From: Archangium lansingense
GTDB taxonomy: Bacteria > Myxococcota > Myxococcia > Myxococcales > Myxococcaceae
DNA length: 64,000 nucleotides
Reading direction: 5' to 3'
NCBI RefSeq assembly: GCF_026626635.1
Contig: NZ_JAPNKA010000001.1
Location: 5,642,001-5,706,000 of the forward strand
Part shown: positions 8,381 to 17,407 of the stretch, piece by piece
Layout of the letters: each line of letters starts with the position of its first letter
How positions within the stretch are numbered: position 1 is the first letter of the stretch
Translations under genes and position numbers: made by a program
The notes under the pieces: generated by a model
What the model was told of the DNA's origin: nothing
What the model saw: the letters and a program-made list of their open reading frames with translations, nothing else
Database searches by the model: none

Positions 8381-10692
8381 GTGATGTCCTTGCCCGGAGG
8401 CATTCTGAAACAAGGGGTTAGAATCCAGATGGTCACCTCGCCCACGAGCATGGCGAGACCGAAGGTGCGCAGGGCCGGCGTGGCCGATAGCCCCAGGAGC
8501 CCGAAAGAGAGGAGAGTGCTCACGCCGGCCAGGGCCACCGCCAGCCACGCGGAGCCGTCGCCCGGGTGCTCCAACAGGAAGATGCCATAGTCCACGCCCA
8601 TTCCCAGCAGGAGCAGCAGGCCCAGCACCGTGAACAGTTGCAGCGGCTCTCCGGTCCAGCCGAAGAAGGCGAGCGTGAGGAGGGTTCCCAGCACCGAGGG
8701 AACCCAGGCCCGCCAGGCCTCGCGCTTGAAGCGGGCGACCAGCGTCACCAGCACCGCCAGATAGCCCGCCACGATGAGCCCGCCCATGATTCGCCGGTAG
8801 CGGCCCAGCAGCCGGGAGATCTCCTCCGTCTTGTCCACCCAGCGCACGCCCTCCAGCCCACGCGCGGCCTCCGCCAGCCGGGAGAGGACCGACGGGCCGG
8901 CGATGCCCCGCAGCATCAGGACGCTGTACTGATTCTTTCCCAACGGGCCCAGCCACTGCTGCCGGATGGCCGGCGCGGCGGGACTGGAGAGAAACCGCGC
9001 GGGGGTGAGGATGTCATTCACGAACCGTGCGCGCGAGGGCTCCTCTCCCGTGGCGGCGGCGACGGCGGCCACGGCCTGTTGCTCCGCGCGGGCACTCAGC
9101 TCCGCATCCGCGCGCTGCTGCGCGGCGGGCGGCAGCCAGTCCGAGACGGCGCGGTAGCCGGTCAGGACCCCGTCCGCCACCAGCGCGTCCAGCCGCTGCT
9201 TCAGCGACACCTCACGTTGGAGGACCTGCTCTTCGTCCTCACCCTCGACGAGGAAGAGCTGGGCCGGGCTGGGCAGGCCCAGCAGTCTTCCCAGCTCGCG
9301 CTGGTCCTCGAGCAGGTTCGCGGGTGCCCCTTGCAGCTGGCGGATGTCATCGCGCGTCTCCAACCGCCACAGCCCTCCCGCGCTCACCACCAGGAGCCCC
9401 GCCATCGCCGGCCACCACCGTTTCTCGGAGGTGATGCGTGGCCAGCGCGACAGGGAGGCGGAGACACGCTCGGCGAACGCGGTCACCGGCAGGTCTCCGA
9501 GATCGAACGTGGGGAACCAGCAGAGCACGGTGAGGAACGCGCCCACCAGACCCGCGGCGGCGAACACCGCCATCTGGCGAAGGCCTGGAAAGGGCGTCAG
9601 TCCCAGCGCCAGGTAGGCCAACACGCTGGTGAGGAGCGCCAGGAGCATGCCGGGCAGGAGGAAGCGCATCACCCGGCCGCGCTCGGCGGCGGGCTTGCCC
9701 TGGCGGGCGGCGAAGTAGTGGAAGCCGTAGTCCTCCGCGACACCGACGAGGCTCGCGCCGAACACCAGGGTGAGGAGGTGGACCCGGTCGAAGAGCAGGG
9801 CGGTGACGCTCAGCGCCACGGCGCAGCCGATCATCAGGGACACCCCCACCAGCACGATGGGGCGCAGCGAGCGGAAGGTGAGCCAGACCAGCAGCAGCAC
9901 GGCCACGAGGGAGCCGAGGCCGATGGTGGAGATCTCCCTGCTGGCCTGAGAGGCGGCGGCCTCCGCGTACAGCGGCACCCCCGCGGCCACCAACCGGCCC
10001 CCGGGAATGGCGCCCACCGCGGCCCGGGCGCGCTCCACGGCGGCCGTGACCTTCGCGTCGTCACCCAGGGCGAACGCCGACACCTGGCTCTGCCAGGTCA
10101 GCAGCACCCACTCGCGGCCCTCGCCGGAGAGCCAGAGCCGTCCGTCACGCGGCCTCGCCTCGTTCTCGGCGGCGCGGGCCGCCCACCAGTCGGGCCACAG
10201 GCCCAGCGGGTCGTCGCTCCAGTTGGTCAGCCTGGGGCCCGCAGGCTGGTACAGCTTCATCAGCGCCGTGCCGCCCAGCTCCTCCGACGTCGCGCGGGCC
10301 AGCCATGCGCGCTGGGCCGGTGTCAGCAACCGGTCCCGGTACGGGCGGTAGAACTCCACCGCGGCGTCCAGGGCGGTGGCGTCCACGCGGGCGGGCTCCA
10401 GCGGCGCACCGGCTTTGGAGAGCACCTCCGTGGCGGCCTCCGCCGCGCGCTGGGCGGATTCCCAATCCGGAGCGCCCACCAGCAGCACCAACTGCCGGCC
10501 CGACTCATCCGCGAGCTTCCGGGTGGCGGCGCCCACTTCGGGTGCCTGCTCATCCTCGGGTAGCAGCGCCAGGATGTCGGTCTCCAGCCGCGCCGAGCGC
10601 CAGAACCGGATCTGGTGCACGCCCACGGCGAGTACGAGCAGGGCCCAGACGATGGCCAGCCTATTTCCCAAGGCGCTCCGTCTCCGTGGCAC
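8377..10692 (-). CDS. MMPL/RND-superfamily exporter of the aryl-polyene cluster
   Basis: 771 residues. It is built as two repeats of one transmembrane helix, a large periplasmic loop and a five-helix bundle. The first helix is near residues 10-28, followed by TDILALLPEDEQ, typical of the short MMPL exporters. Bundle signatures include LVFGASLVGVAEDYGFHYFAA in the first half and LLLLGMGVDYGIFLLEHPG in the second. It should move the polyene lipid from the inner membrane toward the LolA-like carrier, whose gene overlaps by 32 nt. It ends GTGA into the oxidoreductase. Confidence 0.88.
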   Translation of the reverse strand: MPRRRSALGNRLAIVWALLVLAVGVHQIRFWRSARLETDILALLPEDEQAPEVGAATRKLADESGRQLVLLVGAPDWESAQRAAEAATEVLSKAGAPLEPARVDATALDAAVEFYRPYRDRLLTPAQRAWLARATSEELGGTALMKLYQPAGPRLTNWSDDPLGLWPDWWAARAAENEARPRDGRLWLSGEGREWVLLTWQSQVSAFALGDDAKVTAAVERARAAVGAIPGGRLVAAGVPLYAEAAASQASREISTIGLGSLVAVLLLVWLTFRSLRPIVLVGVSLMIGCAVALSVTALLFDRVHLLTLVFGASLVGVAEDYGFHYFAARQGKPAAERGRVMRFLLPGMLLALLTSVLAYLALGLTPFPGLRQMAVFAAAGLVGAFLTVLCWFPTFDLGDLPVTAFAERVSASLSRWPRITSEKRWWPAMAGLLVVSAGGLWRLETRDDIRQLQGAPANLLEDQRELGRLLGLPSPAQLFLVEGEDEEQVLQREVSLKQRLDALVADGVLTGYRAVSDWLPPAAQQRADAELSARAEQQAVAAVAAATGEEPSRARFVNDILTPARFLSSPAAPAIRQQWLGPLGKNQYSVLMLRGIAGPSVLSRLAEAARGLEGVRWVDKTEEISRLLGRYRRIMGGLIVAGYLAVLVTLVARFKREAWRAWVPSVLGTLLTLAFFGWTGEPLQLFTVLGLLLLLGMGVDYGIFLLEHPGDGSAWLAVALAGVSTLLSFGLLGLSATPALRTFGLAMLVGEVTIWILTPCFRMPPGKDIT

Positions 10693-11269
10693 TGGGCGGG
10701 GGAGTTTGCGCCAGCTGCGTGAACTGGATGAGGCTCGAGTCCCCGCTGGTCTCCTCCAGTTGCACCTGCCGCACGAACCGGTCGCCTTCCAGGCGGATGC
10801 CGCGGAAGACGCGTGCGAGTCCCGCGTCCGTCGGCGTGAGCGTCAGCCGCCAGCCGTCCGCGCCCACCAGCTCGCCCTCGACCCGGAAGCGCGTGGAGAG
10901 CGAGCCCACATCCCCGGAGAGGAGCGCGAAGAGGAACTCGTTCATGGCGGCCAGCGCCGGCTCGCGGCTCGCGTCCAGGTGGTAGGCGGCGCCGCCCGTC
11001 TTCTGCTCCGCGCTCAGCGACTTGCGGGTCAACGTCAGGGTCGAGGCGAAGGGCGCGCGGGTATCCCAGAGCAGTCCCTTCCCCCTCGACAGGAGGAACT
11101 CGCCACGGGAGAGCAGCGGCTTCTTGAAGCCGGCCACCGTCTTCTTCTGTTCGAACTGCCCCCGGAGGATCGGAGGGTCCGCCAGGCGCGAGCGGACGCC
11201 CGTCAGCAGCTCGGAGGCGCTGGCGGTGGTGCACAGCAGCACGCAGGCGAGGGCGAGCAGGCGCTTCAT
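10661..11269 (-). CDS. LolA-like periplasmic carrier of the aryl-polyene cluster
   Basis: 202 residues starting at ATG 11267-11269, with a signal peptide (MKRLLALACVLLCTTASA). The mature part has LRGQFEQKKTVAGFKKPLLS and GKGLLWDTRAPF, the features of LolA-related outer-membrane lipoprotein carriers (DUF2092/LolA superfamily). In aryl-polyene clusters this protein is expected to ferry the hydrophobic product across the periplasm. The start overlaps the thioesterase stop (ATGA) and the 3' end overlaps the MMPL gene. Confidence 0.85.
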   Translation of the reverse strand: MKRLLALACVLLCTTASASELLTGVRSRLADPPILRGQFEQKKTVAGFKKPLLSRGEFLLSRGKGLLWDTRAPFASTLTLTRKSLSAEQKTGGAAYHLDASREPALAAMNEFLFALLSGDVGSLSTRFRVEGELVGADGWRLTLTPTDAGLARVFRGIRLEGDRFVRQVQLEETSGDSSLIQFTQLAQTPPPSATETERLGK

Positions 11270-11685
11270 CCGGGCATCACCCCCAGCCGCTCCCACAGCA
11301 CGCGGGGGCAGACGAACTGCATCTCCCGGGTTTCCACCGAGACGGCGACCTGGATGGTGTGGGCCTGGTTCACCTTGTGGCCGGTGTCCGCGTCACGGAT
11401 GCGGTAGTCGATCCTCAGGCGGTTCTCCCATTCGGTGATTTCGGCGCGGATCCGCAGCTTCTGCCCGTAGCGCGCGGGCCGCACGTACTTCAGCCGCATG
11501 TCCACGATGGGCCACATGAAGCCCGACGCCTTCATCTGCGGGTAGTCATAGTCGAACTTCGACAGCAGCGCGCAGCGGGCCAGCTCGAGGTATTTCGCGT
11601 AGTTGCCGTGCCAGACGATGTCCATCGGGTCGAGGTCATGGAAGGCGGGGGACAGCTCGATCTCATGGCTGAGATCAGGCTTCAT
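11266..11685 (-). CDS. Hotdog thioesterase (4-hydroxybenzoyl-CoA thioesterase-like)
   Basis: 139 residues from ATG 11683-11685, preceded by GGAGG four nt upstream. The segment FHDLDPMDIVWHGNYAKYLE carries the D-x-x-x-x-V-x-H-x-x-Y pattern of YbgC/4-HBT thioesterases, with the Asp of DPMDIVWH as the likely catalytic residue. In aryl-polyene clusters the thioesterase is proposed to edit or release chains from the ACP. It overlaps the ammonia-lyase gene by 11 nt and ends ATGA into the LolA-like gene. Confidence 0.85.
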   Translation of the reverse strand: MKPDLSHEIELSPAFHDLDPMDIVWHGNYAKYLELARCALLSKFDYDYPQMKASGFMWPIVDMRLKYVRPARYGQKLRIRAEITEWENRLRIDYRIRDADTGHKVNQAHTIQVAVSVETREMQFVCPRVLWERLGVMPG

Positions 11686-13237
11686 AGAGCCTCCACTCGC
11701 GGGCACGGATCGCCGTCAGGAGCCCCTGGAGCTCACGGTCCAGGGCGCGGTCCTCCTCCACCAGGGGGATACGCTTCCCCAGGTCCGCCTGCATGGCCGA
11801 GAGCGCGGGGCCGAGGCTCAGCTCGCCGTCCACGCGCTGGCGCAGCGCCACGCCCTGCCTGGTGGCGATGAGCATGGCGGCCACCACCTGCTCGGAGAGC
11901 TCCAGCACACGCAGGCAGTCTCGTGCGGCGATGGTGCCCATGCTCACCTTGTCCTGGTTGTGGCACTCGGTGGAGCGGGAGAAGATGGAGGCCGGCAGGG
12001 TCTGCTTGAGGGCCTCGGCGGTCCAGGCGGAGACGCTGATCTGCACCGCCTTGAGGCCATGGTTGATCGCCGCGCGCTCCCCGGTGGCACCGGAGAGATT
12101 GGGCGGCAGCCCGTGGTTGAAGCGGGAGTCGACCAGCAGCGCGAGCTGGCGGTCGAGCAGGTCGGCCACGTTGGCCACGGCGTTCTTCAGGCTGTCCATG
12201 GCGAAGGCGATGTGCCCGCCGTAGAAGTGGCCACCGTGGAGCACGCGCTCCCCATCCGGGTCGATGATGGGGTTGTCGTTGGCGCTGTTCAGCTCGTTCT
12301 CGATCTGCGTGCGGAAGAAGGGCAGCGCGTCCTCCAGGACGCCAATCACGTGCGGCGCGCAGCGCAGCGAGTAGCGGTCCTGCAGCCGCTTCTCGTTGCG
12401 GCTGGGCCGGTCCGCGGTGAGATCCACGCGCAGGCGGGCCGCCACGCGCTGGGGGCCCGCGTGAGGCTTCACCGCGAACAGCGCCTCGTCGAAGTGGTGG
12501 GCGTTGCCGGCGCTGGCCAGCACGTTGAAGGCGGTGATGCGCGTGGCCAGTTGGCACAGGTACTCGGCGCGCTCCCACGCCAGACAGGCCAGGGCGGTCA
12601 TCACTGCCGTGCCGTTCATGATGGCCAGCCCCTCCTTGGGGCGCAGCCGCAGGGGCTTGATGCCGAGCTGGGCCAGGACCTCCGCCGCCGGCCGCCGGGC
12701 CCCGCGGTACCAGACCTCGCGCTCGCCGCAGAGCACCGCCGCCACGTAGGAGAGCGGGGTGAGGTCCCCACTGGCACCCACCGAGCCCTCGGCCGGAATC
12801 AGCGGCAGGATGTCGTGCCTGAGCAGCAGCTCGAGCTGCCTCAGCAGTGCCATGCCCACGCCGGAGACGCCCTGGGCGAGCGAGGCCAGCCGCGTCGCCA
12901 GCACGGCGCGCGTCTCCTCGGGCGTGAGGAACCGGCCCGCCCCGCAGCCGTGGTACGTGTAGAGGTGATGCGGCAGCTCCGGCACGAGCCTGGGCGGAAT
13001 CGTGACGGTGCACGAGTCGCCGTAGCCGGTGGTCACGCCGTAGATGACCCCGTCCTCGGCCAGCAGCCGGTCGAGGAACTCCGCGCCCCGGGAGATCCGG
13101 CGCAGGAACTCAGGGGAGGTACTCAGCTCGGCACTGCATTCACGCCGCGAGAGCGCACACACGTCCTCGAGGGTGAGCCGGCTTCCATCGAAGTACACCG
13201 AGCGCTCAGGCTCGAGGCTTTGCAGAGACAGAGACAT
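11675..13237 (-). CDS. MIO-type aromatic amino acid ammonia lyase
   Basis: 520 residues, usual for the histidine/phenylalanine/tyrosine ammonia-lyase family. Ala155-Ser156-Gly157 in GSVGASGDLTPLSY is the triad that cyclises to the MIO electrophile, and IYGVTTGYG near residues 65-73 supplies the catalytic Tyr. The selectivity region reads PHHLYTYHGCG. In this context it most likely makes a cinnamate or coumarate-type aryl starter for the polyene; Tyr versus Phe cannot be decided by eye, and histidine lyase is unlikely because no hut genes are nearby. It overlaps the upstream acyltransferase gene by 32 nt. Confidence 0.88.
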   Translation of the reverse strand: MSLSLQSLEPERSVYFDGSRLTLEDVCALSRRECSAELSTSPEFLRRISRGAEFLDRLLAEDGVIYGVTTGYGDSCTVTIPPRLVPELPHHLYTYHGCGAGRFLTPEETRAVLATRLASLAQGVSGVGMALLRQLELLLRHDILPLIPAEGSVGASGDLTPLSYVAAVLCGEREVWYRGARRPAAEVLAQLGIKPLRLRPKEGLAIMNGTAVMTALACLAWERAEYLCQLATRITAFNVLASAGNAHHFDEALFAVKPHAGPQRVAARLRVDLTADRPSRNEKRLQDRYSLRCAPHVIGVLEDALPFFRTQIENELNSANDNPIIDPDGERVLHGGHFYGGHIAFAMDSLKNAVANVADLLDRQLALLVDSRFNHGLPPNLSGATGERAAINHGLKAVQISVSAWTAEALKQTLPASIFSRSTECHNQDKVSMGTIAARDCLRVLELSEQVVAAMLIATRQGVALRQRVDGELSLGPALSAMQADLGKRIPLVEEDRALDRELQGLLTAIRAREWRLYEA

Positions 13238-14156
13238 GGGCTTGGTCCCAGAAGGGGAAGAAGTTGAACCAGTCGAAGGGCGAGCGCTTCAGCAGCGCGG
13301 TCAGCCGCTCGGCATAGTGCTGGGCGTAGCCGCTCAGCGCCGCCTCGCGCCTGCCGCGAGGAAGCTCGACGCGCTCGGCCAGACACTCGAAGCGGATGGT
13401 GTAGCCGGGGCCCTCGTGGATGCAGCCCAGCAGATAGAGCGGGCACTTCAACAGGGCCGCCAGCACGTAGGGGCCCACGGGAAAGGGGGCGGGGTGGCCG
13501 AGGAACCCGACGCTCACCGTCTGGTTGGAATTCACCGGGACCCGGTCTCCCGCGATGACCACGAACTCGCCCGCGGCCACGCGCTCGTTCAACGCGACGG
13601 CGGTGGCCGGGCCCAGCTCGCTGACCTCCATCAGGCGCAGGTCGCTGTCCGGGTTGAGCCGCTTGAGCAGGCGGTTGAACTGCTCGGCGTGCCGGGTGTG
13701 CACCAGCAGGTTGAGCTTCACTTCACCACGCCGTTCGGCCATGGCGCGGCACAGCTCGAGACAGCCCATGTGGGCGGTGATGATGACGCCACCCTTGCCA
13801 GCCTTGGCCGCCTCGTAGAAGGACTCGCGTCCCTCGGTGCGCACTTGCTCGAAGCGGTAGCGGCCACTGACGGCCAGGAGCTTGTCGAGCATCGTCTCGG
13901 CGAAGAGCGCGACGTGGCGCAGGCTGTCCCGCCAGCCGGGCCGCCTGCCGAGCGCCCCGGTGGTGGCCTCCATCCTCTCCAGGTACTGCAAGGAGGCCTG
14001 GCGCACCAGTGGCCGGGCCAGCCAGTGCGCCGTGACCACCGGATAGAGACAGAGGCGGAACGGCCAGCGCCCCAGCAGCCGGTGAATCCAATAGAGCAGC
14101 CAGATTCCGGCGACGAAGGTGCTCTCGCCCATCTCGGCCCAATGCCGGGTTCTCAC
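13206..14156 (-). CDS. LpxL/HtrB-like lysophospholipid acyltransferase
   Basis: About 316 residues. The catalytic block is AHMGCLELCR, equivalent to the HFGNWE-like H-x4-E/D motif of lipid A acyltransferases, and the later VVIAGDRVPV and PFPVGPYVLA segments match the family. An N-terminal hydrophobic stretch (VAGIWLLYWIHRLLG) is the membrane anchor. In aryl-polyene clusters this family is thought to attach an acyl chain to the glycolipid anchor. The GTG at 14154-14156 overlaps the glycosyltransferase stop (GTGA) and has AAGG seven nt upstream; an ATG at 14172-14174 is an alternative. Confidence 0.83.
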   Translation of the reverse strand: MRTRHWAEMGESTFVAGIWLLYWIHRLLGRWPFRLCLYPVVTAHWLARPLVRQASLQYLERMEATTGALGRRPGWRDSLRHVALFAETMLDKLLAVSGRYRFEQVRTEGRESFYEAAKAGKGGVIITAHMGCLELCRAMAERRGEVKLNLLVHTRHAEQFNRLLKRLNPDSDLRLMEVSELGPATAVALNERVAAGEFVVIAGDRVPVNSNQTVSVGFLGHPAPFPVGPYVLAALLKCPLYLLGCIHEGPGYTIRFECLAERVELPRGRREAALSGYAQHYAERLTALLKRSPFDWFNFFPFWDQAHVSVSAKPRA

Positions 14157-14890
14157 GCTGTCACCTTCCTCCACAGGAGCAGCGGCAGGCGCACCAGCAT
14201 TCCGAGGAAGAGCCGGGCATGCATGCGGGAGATCCGCACGTTGTCCCAGAGGACATCGAAGTGGGAGATGCCGTCACTCGGGTAGCGGACAGGGGTGGGG
14301 TTGTTGACGATGCCCATCCCGCGCCAGAACAGCCGCACCAGGACCTCCACGTCGAAATCCATCCGCTTGCCCAGCTTCACCGTGTCGAGGAGCTGGACGG
14401 TGGGCTCCAGCGGGTAGACGCGGAAGCCGCACATGGAGTCACGGATGGTGAAGGACAGCGTGTTGATCCACACCCAGATGTGGGTGGCGTAGCGGCCATA
14501 GAGGCGGCCCTTGGGCACCGATGCGTCATAGACCGGGGTGCCGCAGATGAGCTTCTCGGGACTCTGCTCCGCCAGGTGCAGGAAGCGGGGGATGTCGGAG
14601 GTGTCGTGCTGGCCGTCGGCGTCGATCTGCAGCGCATGGCTGAAGCCCCGCTCCTTCGCCGCGCGCAGGCCGGCCATCATCGCGCCGCCCTTCCCCTGGT
14701 TCTCGGGGAGCCGGACGAGCTCGATGCCGGAGCGATCTCCCTCGGCCAGCGCGACCAGCACCGCCGCGCAGCCCGGCTCACTCCCGTCGTCGACCAGCAC
14801 GCAGGGCAGGCCCTGAGCCCTCACACCGCCCACCACCGCGCCCACCGCCTCGCCGTGGTTGTAGACCGGAATCACCGCGCAGACCTTCAT
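14153..14890 (-). CDS. GT2 glycosyltransferase of the aryl-polyene cluster
   Basis: 245 residues of a GT-A fold family-2 transferase. The N-terminus reads KVCAVIPVYNHGEAVG, VLVDDGSEPG carries the nucleotide-binding Asp, and LQIDADGQHD is the metal-binding DxD region. SMCGFRVYP follows, as in dolichol-phosphate-mannose-synthase-like enzymes. The C-terminal part (ISRMHARLFLGMLVRLPLLL) is hydrophobic and may hold the enzyme at the membrane. It probably builds the sugar part of the lipid anchor. Both junctions are four-base overlaps (ATGA at the start, GTGA at the end). Confidence 0.87.
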   Translation of the reverse strand: MKVCAVIPVYNHGEAVGAVVGGVRAQGLPCVLVDDGSEPGCAAVLVALAEGDRSGIELVRLPENQGKGGAMMAGLRAAKERGFSHALQIDADGQHDTSDIPRFLHLAEQSPEKLICGTPVYDASVPKGRLYGRYATHIWVWINTLSFTIRDSMCGFRVYPLEPTVQLLDTVKLGKRMDFDVEVLVRLFWRGMGIVNNPTPVRYPSDGISHFDVLWDNVRISRMHARLFLGMLVRLPLLLWRKVTA

Positions 14891-16581
14891 ACATTGGCTC
14901 CGCCGAAGACGATTCGACCGCTGGCATGGACACCGGTGTCGGAAGTGAGCTTGAAATCGAGGCTTCCGCGCTCCTTCTTCCAGGTGAGCTCCAGTGTGAG
15001 ACTCGTGCCGGGCTGGATGACCCGTTGGAACTTCAACGCCGCCAACCGCAGGAAGTCGGGGGGAAGCGTGAAGAGCTCGCGGCCGAAGTGGATGGCCCAG
15101 TGCACCTGGGTGACGCCGGGCAGGATGGGGGTGCCGGGGAAGTGGCCCTCGAAATACGGCGAGTCCGCCGAGGCCTCGAGGGTCAGCAGGGCGCGGTCGG
15201 CGGACTGCTCGAGCACTCGCGCCCGGGGCCGGCGGGGATCGAAGAGGGCGGCCAGTGACGCTTCGGTGGACTTTCCCTGGCTGTTGACTGGCATGGCCTC
15301 CAGATATCGGAACCGGCGCGGGAAGGCACTGGGCTCGAAGCGCGAAGTGAGCTGCTGCCTGAGCGCCTGGTTCAGGGCACGCTTGCCTTCCTCCCCATGC
15401 AGCTTCCAGCCGGCCTCCGAGGGCACCGCCACCACCGCCAGCCGGTGGCCGTCCTCGAGCGGCAGCACCCGGGCCTCGCGCAGCAGCCCACCCTCGAGCA
15501 GCGTCCGCTCCAGGGCGCTCAGCGACACGCGCTTCTCCTCGAGCTTCAGGAGGCGATCGCCCCTCCCGAGCAGCTCGAAGCCCTCCGGCAGCAGCCGCAC
15601 GCGATCCTCGGTCCGCAGCCAGTCCCCCTCGGGCAGGTCCAGGTGCGGCGAGCGGACGGTCAGCATCTCCTCCCGGGTGCCCACCTCGACGCCGGGCATC
15701 ACGCGCCAGGCGAGCGCGTCGTCCCCGGTGCGCTGCCTCCAGGCGATGCCGCCGGTCTCCGAGCTGCCGTAGACCTCGACGGGCGCCTGGCCCAGAAGCG
15801 CGCGACAGGCCTGTAACGCCTCGAGGGGCAGCGGGCCTCCCGAGGAGAACAGCGCGCGCAGGTTCCCGCGGACCTGGGCCCAGTCCAGCATGTCCGGCAG
15901 GCGCTTGAGGTGGGCGGGACTGGCGATCAGCCCGGCGGGGCCCTGTCGCAGCGCGGCCACGATGTCCTCGGGGTAGGTGAGGCCGTGGGCCGCGAAGGGC
16001 CGGCCCGCCGACAGCGGCCAGAGCACCCGGAAGAGCAGTCCGTAGATGTGCTGGTGCGAGACGGTGGAGACGACGCGGGCCTCGCCGAGCCGCTCCTCGA
16101 ACAGGGCCGCCAGCGTCGCCACCTCGCGCGTCAGCTGGCGGAGGCGCTTGGGGATGGCGGTGGGCTCGCCGCTGGAGCCCGAGGTGTAGACCACCAGGGC
16201 TCGTGCCTCCGGGGAGAGCGGCGTCCATCCCCCCTCGCGCCCCTCGCCGGGCGACAGCGGTGCGTACTCCGCTGGAATCTTCCCGGCGAAGCCATCCACC
16301 TCGTCGCGCAGCCTCGCCAGCGTCGCGGGCTGGGCGTCGGCGGGGAGGTAGACGCACACGCCGGCATGCCACGCGCCGAGCAGGGCGGCGGAGAACTCGA
16401 AGGTGTCGTCGAAGTAGAGCGCCTGGCGCCGGCCACCGTGGCGCTCGAAGGCCGCACGCCAGCCCGCTGCCCGCACTACGAGGGACGCGAAGCCCAAGGC
16501 CTCGCCCTCGCGGAAGGCGACCGGATGCCCGGGGAGTCGCCCCCGGCTCATGAGCTGCTCGAGCCCGATGAGCTCAGCCAT
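14887..16581 (-). CDS. Acyl-ACP synthetase fused to a FabZ-like dehydratase
   Basis: 564 residues with two domains. Residues 1 to about 450 are an adenylate-forming enzyme: YTSGSSGEPTAIPK (P-loop-like core), YGSSETGGI, WLRTEDRV, GRGDRLLKLEEKRVS and PVNSQGK with the catalytic Lys. Residues about 475-564 are a hotdog dehydratase with YFEGHFPGTPILPGV, the FabA/FabZ active-site motif with its His. It should load the aryl starter acid on the ACP and also dehydrate the growing chain. The start overlaps the membrane-protein gene by 8 nt and the stop forms ATGA with the glycosyltransferase. Confidence 0.87.
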   Translation of the reverse strand: MAELIGLEQLMSRGRLPGHPVAFREGEALGFASLVVRAAGWRAAFERHGGRRQALYFDDTFEFSAALLGAWHAGVCVYLPADAQPATLARLRDEVDGFAGKIPAEYAPLSPGEGREGGWTPLSPEARALVVYTSGSSGEPTAIPKRLRQLTREVATLAALFEERLGEARVVSTVSHQHIYGLLFRVLWPLSAGRPFAAHGLTYPEDIVAALRQGPAGLIASPAHLKRLPDMLDWAQVRGNLRALFSSGGPLPLEALQACRALLGQAPVEVYGSSETGGIAWRQRTGDDALAWRVMPGVEVGTREEMLTVRSPHLDLPEGDWLRTEDRVRLLPEGFELLGRGDRLLKLEEKRVSLSALERTLLEGGLLREARVLPLEDGHRLAVVAVPSEAGWKLHGEEGKRALNQALRQQLTSRFEPSAFPRRFRYLEAMPVNSQGKSTEASLAALFDPRRPRARVLEQSADRALLTLEASADSPYFEGHFPGTPILPGVTQVHWAIHFGRELFTLPPDFLRLAALKFQRVIQPGTSLTLELTWKKERGSLDFKLTSDTGVHASGRIVFGGANV

Positions 16582-17125
16582 GGACGTGCCTTGCCCTCAC
16601 CTGTTGCCTCACCACCCACTCCACGGCGAAGAGCACGCCCATCAGCACGTACGAGATGAGCCCGTTGTACAGCGCCCAGGTCTCATCACTGGCCCCAATC
16701 GCCGTGAAGAGCGCGATGCCTCCGTTGAGCACGAAGAACCCGCACCACACCTGCGTCACCCGGCGGGTGTAGGTCACCCCCGAAGCGGGGAGCTCGGGCT
16801 CGCGCAGGCGTGCCAGGCGCTCGATGACGCTGGGGGGATAGGCGAGGCTGGTGGCGAAGACGGCGAGCAGGACCGTGTTCACCAGGACCGGGTAGAGCTT
16901 CAACGGCAGGGCATGGTTGCCCAGCATGCTGGAGGCCGCGAGCGCGAGGGCGCCCACGGCCGCGGCCAGCCAGACACGCTCGCGCGTCGCCACCGCGCGC
17001 ACCACGGCCATTCCCGCCAGCGGCAGGGCCATCCAGCGAGGCTCGAAGTGGCCCAGTCCCAGGTAGACCAGGGGCGGGTACGCGAGGCTCAGCAGGCCGA
17101 GCAGGGCCGGACGAAGGAACTTCAC
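16574..17125 (-). CDS. COG4648-type membrane protein of the aryl-polyene cluster
   Basis: 183 residues from GTG 17123-17125 (GTGA with the ACP stop). About five hydrophobic helices are visible, including ALLGLLSLAYPPLVYLGLG, WLAAAVGALALAASSMLG, LVNTVLLAVFATSLAYPP and GLISYVLMGVLFAVEWVV, with a central SGVTYTRRVTQVWCGFF. This matches the small conserved membrane protein of aryl-polyene clusters, whose function is not established. It overlaps the synthetase gene by 8 nt. Confidence 0.8.
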   Translation of the reverse strand: MKFLRPALLGLLSLAYPPLVYLGLGHFEPRWMALPLAGMAVVRAVATRERVWLAAAVGALALAASSMLGNHALPLKLYPVLVNTVLLAVFATSLAYPPSVIERLARLREPELPASGVTYTRRVTQVWCGFFVLNGGIALFTAIGASDETWALYNGLISYVLMGVLFAVEWVVRQQVRARHVHG

Positions 17126-17379
17126 GCCGCGGCGGACTCGTCGAGGAGCCCGTGCAGGACATCGACCACGTCCTGCAGCGTACGCACCGACTTGAAGACC
17201 TCTGGAGGCACGCGCTTGCCGGCCACCGGCTTGAGCTGCACGAGCAGATCGATCGCATCGATGCTGTCGATGTCCAGATCGTCATGGAGCCGGGCCTCGG
17301 GGGTGATCCGTGCCGGCTCGATGTCGAAGGTCTCCTGCAGGATCGCGCTCAGCCGCTCGAACAATTGATGCTTGGTCAT
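17122..17379 (-). CDS. Acyl carrier protein 2 of the aryl-polyene cluster
   Basis: 85 residues, standard ACP size. DLDIDSIDAIDLL contains the Ser that receives 4'-phosphopantetheine. The ATG at 17377-17379 is chosen over a TTG at 17391 because GGATTGGGAG lies five nt before it. It lies 28 nt after the first ACP gene and ends GTGA into the membrane protein. Aryl-polyene systems use two ACPs for starter and chain. Confidence 0.9.
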   Translation of the reverse strand: MTKHQLFERLSAILQETFDIEPARITPEARLHDDLDIDSIDAIDLLVQLKPVAGKRVPPEVFKSVRTLQDVVDVLHGLLDESAAA

Positions 17380-17407
17380 GGTGACTCCCAATCCTTTTCT
17401 GATGAGT

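Noticed and set aside
11675..13237. Histidine utilisation (HutH) role for the ammonia lyase
   Set aside because: No hutU, hutI or hutG neighbours; the gene overlaps aryl-polyene genes on both sides, which points to aryl starter supply.
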